Below, piece by piece: positions 29,059-32,839 of a DNA stretch of 32,839 nucleotides. Source of the DNA: Flavobacteriales bacterium (GTDB lineage Bacteria; Bacteroidota; Bacteroidia; Flavobacteriales_F; PHOS-HE28). Position 1 is the stretch's first letter, and each line of letters opens with the position of its first letter. The stretch spans positions 1 through 32,839 of the forward strand of contig JAGODO010000004.1 in assembly GCA_017998165.1 (NCBI GenBank), given 5' to 3'. Position numbers and translations under genes: made by a program. The notes below the pieces were generated by a model. The model was not told where the DNA came from and did no database searches. It saw only the letters and a program-made list of their open reading frames with translations.

Positions 29059-29742
29059 TCAGTTCTTCGGTTTCACGGGTTGGGCGCCGTCGCCGTTGTC
29101 CCGGGCGCCGTCGTTATCGGGGGCCTTCTGCCCATCGTCACGCCCGCCGCCTTTGTCGTCGGGCGAAGGCTCTTCCTCCTCATCGCCGCGCACGTTGCCG
29201 GCGTTGCCGCCGCCCGCCTTGCCCGGCTTGATGCCGAGCTTCTTGAGCACAGCGTCGCTCTTGTCCAGTTTGGGATTGGCGAACATCACGTTGTTGCCTG
29301 GCCCGCCCGTATCGAAAATGGCCGTGTAGTTGGTGCCCGCCACCTCCGTCACGGCTTGGAAGATCCGGTCTTGGATGGGCTGGATCAGTTCCTGCCGCTT
29401 CTTGAAGAGGTCGCCTTCCACACCGAAACGTTTCTTCTGCAGTTCCCGGGCCTCGGTCTCCTTCTTCGCCATCTCATCGAGGCGGGAGGTCTTCATGTCC
29501 TCGGTGAGCAGGATGGCTTCGGCGTTGTAGGCATCACGCATGCGCTTGATCTGGTTCCAGCGCTCGTCGATCTCCTTCTGCCAGACACCGCTCTGATGGT
29601 CCAGCTCCGCCTGTGCCGCAGCGTAATCAGGCATCTGTTCCAGGATGTACTTCGTGTCCACGAAGGCGATCTTCTGGGCGGACGCGGCCAAGGGCAGCGA
29701 GAACGCCAGTGCGAGCAGGTGTCGGAAGAGCGGTCGGGTCAT
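29059..29742 (-). CDS. OmpH/Skp-family protein with acidic tail
   Basis: The 227-residue protein has a signal peptide (about 1-22, ending ASAQ) and an OmpH domain starting with KIAFVDTKYILEQMPDYAAAQ, with a coiled coil from about 40 to 125. VTEVAGTNYTAIFDTGGPGNNVMFANPKLDKSD closes the domain. The last 56 residues (172-227) are low in complexity and rich in Gly, Asp, Glu, Asn and Pro, and resemble no domain known to me. It lies 33 bases after bamA, with a possible internal promoter (TAATTTCG at 29762-29755). Confidence 0.92.
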   Translation of the reverse strand: MTRPLFRHLLALAFSLPLAASAQKIAFVDTKYILEQMPDYAAAQAELDHQSGVWQKEIDERWNQIKRMRDAYNAEAILLTEDMKTSRLDEMAKKETEARELQKKRFGVEGDLFKKRQELIQPIQDRIFQAVTEVAGTNYTAIFDTGGPGNNVMFANPKLDKSDAVLKKLGIKPGKAGGGNAGNVRGDEEEEPSPDDKGGGRDDGQKAPDNDGARDNGDGAQPVKPKN

Positions 29743-29754
29743 GATAAAAGCCGT

Positions 29755-29762
29755 CGAAATTA
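29755..29762 (-). promoter_or_regulatory. Possible -7 box before the first ompH gene
   Basis: On the minus strand TAATTTCG, one mismatch to TAnnTTTG, ends 12 bases before the ATG at 29742. The nearest TTG (29789-29787) gives a 24-base spacer, slightly long. Confidence 0.3.
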
Positions 29763-29775
29763 GGCGATCATCGGG

Positions 29776-32334
29776 TCATAGCTCCCCAAGATCGATGCCA
29801 ATAGTGAAGTGGAACTGGCTCTTGGCCATGCTGGGCGCATTGGGCACGTCGTCGAAACGCCAGGCGTAGTCAAGCCCCATGGGCCCGAACATGGGCAGGA
29901 AAAGCCGTAGACCTATACCGGCGCTGCGGTAAAGACGGAAGGGGTCGTACCGCCTGATGTCGTTCCATGCGTTCGCCCCTTCCACGAACGTGGTGGCGAA
30001 GATGGTGGCCGAAGGATTGAGGGAGACCGGGAACCTGATCTCGGCGGTGAATTTGTTCACGTAGAAGCTCCCGGTGCTGGGCGTGAGCGAGAGGTCGTCG
30101 TACCCCCGCAGAGCGATGATCTCCCGACCGTCGAGCTGGAAGCCGGTAAGACCGCTGCCCCCCAGATAGAAGCGCTCGAACGGCGAATCCCCTTTGCGCG
30201 CCGTGTAGCGCCCCAAGAACCCGAAGCCAGCGCGCGCCATGAAGACGAAGTCGTGTTTGGTCTTGCTGCGGGTCAGCTTGGTGAACCATTGCGTGGTGAA
30301 CTTCCATTTGTGGAACTCGGCCAGCTTGTACTGTTCGGCCGGCGTCAGGTCCGTGTAGATCACTTCGGGACGGAAGACGGAGAAGGGGGGGGTGGCCTTC
30401 ACGCTGAGGCTCATCTCCGAACCTTGCGTGATCCAGAAAGGCTCCTGGATGCTGCGGCGGGCGAACCGGGCCTGCAGCGCATAAACGTTGCTCGTACCGT
30501 CCGAGAAGGAGAACAGCGCGGAACTGCCCGAACTGGTCGCCCAGTTGTTGAGGCGGTATTGCTGGTAGCTGGCGGTGAGGTTCACGAAGAAGTAGTCGTC
30601 AGGCCACTTCAACCGTTTTCCCAAGCCGATCGAGGTGCCGAGAATGCCCAGTTCGGCGAAGGCCGAGGATCCGTCCGAGCGGAGATCCCCGCGACTCGCT
30701 CCGTTCGTCTGCCGGGTGTAATAGCCCGAGACGCTGAGCGAGGTGGGTTTGCGACCGCCCAGCCAGGGCTCAACGAACGAAAGGCTGTAGCTCTGGTAGT
30801 ATTTGCCGTTGGTCTGCGCACGGAGGTTCAGGGTCTGCCCATCGCCCGCGGGCAGCGGGCTCCACGCCTTGCCATCGAAGATCTTGCGCAGGCTGAAGTT
30901 GGTGAAGGACAGGCCGAGCGAGAGCAGCAGACGTCCCGCGCCGTAGCCGCCGCTCAACTCCAAGCGGTCGCTCGGTTTCTCCTCGACCGTGTAATTCAGG
31001 TCCACCAGGCCGGTCCGGGGATCGGGGGTCGGATTCACTCCCACTTTTTCGGGATCGAAAAAGCCCAGACCGATCAACTGTTGCTGGGAGCGGATCACTT
31101 CGCTGCGGTCGAACAGGTCACCGGGCAGCGTCCGGATCTCGCGCCGGATCACGTGGTCGAAGGTCTTGGTATTACCGCTGATCGTTACGTTCCGCACCCT
31201 GTACTGGCGGCCCTCGCGGATGCGGATCTCCAGATCGATGCTGTCGCCCTCCACGCGCTCGACCGGATCGGGATAGAAGCTCAGGTAGCCGCGGTCCATG
31301 TAGAGCGAACTGATATCGGCCCCGCTCGGATTCTGGTACAATCGCGTTTCAAGCAGCCGCTTGTTGTAGATGTCGCCCTTTTTGATGCGCAGCACGGTTT
31401 GCAGCGTGTCGGAGCTGTATTTCGTGTTCCCCACGAAATCGATGTCGCGGAAATAGAACTGGTTCCCTTCGTCGACCCAGATGTCCAGTTGGATCTTCTT
31501 CTTGCTCACGAAGCCCATGGTGTCCTTCACCACCGTGGCATTGCGGAACCCCTTCTCGTTGTAGAGCGCCACGATGCCCTGTTGGTCGTCGCGGAAGTCA
31601 CTGCTTTTGAATTTGCTCGATCCGAACACGTTGTACCAGCGCTTGCGCTTCGTGTTCTTCAGGGCGCGACGCAACCGCGCGCTCTTCACATGCGCATTGC
31701 CGTGGAAGAAGATGTCCTTGATCCGCACGCGCGGCCCGGGGTCTACCAGTACGGTGAGCGAGACCTTGTTCTGGTCGGCCGTGTCGGCGACCTGTTTGAC
31801 CTGCGCGTCGGCCTTCAGGTGCCCCTTGTCCGTGAAATAGCGGCGGATGGTGGAGCGGATGTGCGCGATCAAAGCGTCGTTCACCTGCATACCGCCTTCG
31901 AGGCGCAGTTCCTCGCGCAGCTTGTCCCCCTCATTCCGCGAAACCGTGCCCCCGAAACCGTAACCGGCCAGTTGCGGGTTCTCCTGGACAGCGATGTTCA
32001 GGAAGATCGTCGTGCCCTGCACCCTGGTCGCTTCGATCCTTACGTCGGTGAACAGGTGCTGGTCCCAGATCGCCTGGATGGCTCGGCCGATGCGCTCGCC
32101 GGGAACGGTGATCTTGTCACCCACCTGCAGCCCGCTGAAAAGCTCCACCGCCTTGGTATCACGGGTGACACAACCACTCACGGTGATGCCCCCGATAGTG
32201 TACTCCTTCGCGACAGCGTACTCCATGGCGCCGCTGAGGTACTGCGCGTTGGCAAGCACCAACGGCAGCGTGGCGATCACCGTGGAGAACGTGCGCATCA
32301 GGCCGCGCAGACCATCCCGCAGGGCCAAGGTCAT
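29776..32334 (-). CDS. bamA: Outer membrane protein assembly factor BamA
   Basis: BamA folds and inserts outer-membrane beta-barrel proteins. The 852-residue product has a signal peptide (around residues 13-31, ending LANAQ), five POTRA domains (about 40-430) and a 16-strand barrel. POTRA domains show the repeating IKDIFFHGNAHVKSARLRRAL and FRDIDFVGNTKYSSDTLQTVL pattern. In the barrel, FYLGGSGLTGFQ and IALRGYDD (the conserved RGY/F of loop 6) are visible. The last strand is FHFTIGIDLGEL, which ends in Leu rather than the usual Phe. The ATG at 32334 overlaps the uppS stop (ATGA), so this start is chosen over a longer open frame to 32451. It heads the group bamA-ompH-ompH-murI. Confidence 0.96.
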   Translation of the reverse strand: MTLALRDGLRGLMRTFSTVIATLPLVLANAQYLSGAMEYAVAKEYTIGGITVSGCVTRDTKAVELFSGLQVGDKITVPGERIGRAIQAIWDQHLFTDVRIEATRVQGTTIFLNIAVQENPQLAGYGFGGTVSRNEGDKLREELRLEGGMQVNDALIAHIRSTIRRYFTDKGHLKADAQVKQVADTADQNKVSLTVLVDPGPRVRIKDIFFHGNAHVKSARLRRALKNTKRKRWYNVFGSSKFKSSDFRDDQQGIVALYNEKGFRNATVVKDTMGFVSKKKIQLDIWVDEGNQFYFRDIDFVGNTKYSSDTLQTVLRIKKGDIYNKRLLETRLYQNPSGADISSLYMDRGYLSFYPDPVERVEGDSIDLEIRIREGRQYRVRNVTISGNTKTFDHVIRREIRTLPGDLFDRSEVIRSQQQLIGLGFFDPEKVGVNPTPDPRTGLVDLNYTVEEKPSDRLELSGGYGAGRLLLSLGLSFTNFSLRKIFDGKAWSPLPAGDGQTLNLRAQTNGKYYQSYSLSFVEPWLGGRKPTSLSVSGYYTRQTNGASRGDLRSDGSSAFAELGILGTSIGLGKRLKWPDDYFFVNLTASYQQYRLNNWATSSGSSALFSFSDGTSNVYALQARFARRSIQEPFWITQGSEMSLSVKATPPFSVFRPEVIYTDLTPAEQYKLAEFHKWKFTTQWFTKLTRSKTKHDFVFMARAGFGFLGRYTARKGDSPFERFYLGGSGLTGFQLDGREIIALRGYDDLSLTPSTGSFYVNKFTAEIRFPVSLNPSATIFATTFVEGANAWNDIRRYDPFRLYRSAGIGLRLFLPMFGPMGLDYAWRFDDVPNAPSMAKSQFHFTIGIDLGEL

Positions 32335-32839
32335 GCGATGGTGACTTGATCGCCGGTAAGACCGAAGCGCCGTTCGCGGTTCTGGAAATCGAGCACGGCC
32401 TGGAAGAAGTGCTCCTTCCTGAAATCGGGCCAGAGCACCGGGGTGAACCAAAGTTCAGCGTACGCTATCTGCCAAAGGAGGAAGTTGCTGATGCGCTGTT
32501 CTCCACTGGTGCGGATCATCAACTCCGGATCGGGCATGCCCTTGGTGCTCAGGCGGTCCGCGATCAAGGTCTCGTTCACATCGTGCATCCCGATGCGCCC
32601 GTCCTTCACGTCCTGCGCGATGGAACGGGTAGCACGGAGAAGCTCCCAGCGCGCGCTGTAGCTCAAGGCCAGCGTGAGGGTCACCCGGTCGTTGTGGGCG
32701 GTCTGCTGGATGGCCTTGAGCAGGGTCGTGCGGCAATAGGGTGGCAAGCTGTCGGTGTCGCCGATGGTGTGCAGCCGCACACCGTTCTCGTGCAGGCTCT
32801 CCATCTCGCTCATCAAGGTGTTCACGAGCAGGTCCATCA
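32331..32839 (-). CDS. uppS: Isoprenyl transferase (undecaprenyl diphosphate synthase), C-terminal part (partial)
   Basis: This cytoplasmic cis-prenyltransferase makes undecaprenyl diphosphate, the lipid carrier for cell-wall units. About 169 C-terminal residues are present; the N-terminal catalytic Asp region lies outside the window. Motifs seen are LTLALSYSARWEL, DPELMIRTSGEQRISNFLLWQIAYAELWF (in pieces: MIRTSGEQRISNFLLWQ, then AYAELWF) and WPDFRKEHFFQAVLDFQNRERRFG at the end. The frame stays open to the right edge. The ATG at 32837 is an internal Met, not a start. The stop overlaps the bamA start by 4 bases. Confidence 0.93.
   Translation of the reverse strand, partial: MDLLVNTLMSEMESLHENGVRLHTIGDTDSLPPYCRTTLLKAIQQTAHNDRVTLTLALSYSARWELLRATRSIAQDVKDGRIGMHDVNETLIADRLSTKGMPDPELMIRTSGEQRISNFLLWQIAYAELWFTPVLWPDFRKEHFFQAVLDFQNRERRFGLTGDQVTIA

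Noticed and set aside
30253-32349. Plus-strand open frame of 698 codons opposite bamA
   Set aside because: Long, but exactly opposite bamA, with shadow-like composition (many His, Val, Arg, Ala, Gly) and no signal or family motif.
1-32839. CRISPR array, tRNA, rRNA, insertion sequence or prophage
   Set aside because: No regularly spaced repeats, no cloverleaf or rRNA sequence recognised, and no transposase or phage protein among the coding frames.

Overview
The window looks like a chromosomal stretch of a GC-rich (roughly 60%) member of the Bacteroidota, most likely Flavobacteriales-like. Supporting signs are the -7 promoter boxes of the form TAnnTTTG in several intergenic gaps, a secreted protein with a type IX secretion (T9SS) C-terminal domain, the order uppS-bamA-ompH-ompH-murI, and several protein families typical of this phylum (propeller sensor kinases, HYC_CC_PP-like proteins, YfiR/DUF4154, heavy-metal TonB receptors). 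The lineage is inferred from gene content only. GC-rich Flavobacteriales from activated sludge are a plausible relative, but this cannot be proved here. I see no rRNA, tRNA, CRISPR array, insertion sequence or prophage.

Layout. 1-2978 (minus): start of the respiratory complex I operon, nuoA-nuoB-nuoC-nuoD-nuoE, running off the left edge. 3036-4628 (minus): a conserved Bacteroidota helical-repeat protein of unknown function, preceded by a leader hairpin. 4818-9853 (minus): a signalling unit of two paralogous LytTR response regulators, a 14-blade propeller LytS-type sensor kinase and a small acidic lipoprotein whose start overlaps the kinase stop. 9854-10194: a repeat-rich intergenic region with a possible leader peptide and competing hairpins in front of an 86-residue small protein. 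10563-11865: CvpA-like membrane protein, a conserved small protein and a lipoprotein. 11944-14969 (plus): secreted cyclophilin, pheS and a geranylgeranyl-reductase-like flavoprotein. 14966-18153: a small STAS-like protein and a large T9SS-exported Ig-repeat protein. 18266-21759 (minus): a tight operon of a YfiR-like periplasmic protein, a TPR protein and a HAMP-SpoIIE phosphatase. 21773-23795: a secreted M28 peptidase, convergent with ferritin. 24022-27663 (plus): a metal-handling operon (HYC_CC_PP-like protein, TonB receptor, HMA-domain protein, gamma-carbonic anhydrase). 27650-32839 (minus): envelope biogenesis genes murI, two ompH/skp, bamA and a partial uppS.

How the genes work together. 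Most of the window is housekeeping and envelope biology. Two compact signalling units stand out: the propeller kinase with two LytTR regulators and a coupled lipoprotein, and the YfiR-TPR-SpoIIE operon, in which a periplasmic YfiR-like protein is paired with a phosphatase instead of the diguanylate cyclase it controls in Pseudomonas. Ferritin and the metal-uptake operon diverge from one intergenic region, which suggests joint metal control. Many -7 boxes lie only 5 to 8 bases before the start codon, so leaderless or nearly leaderless mRNAs may be common. Interspersed short repeats have entered coding or promoter sequence in at least two places (the nuoD N-terminus and the regulator promoter).
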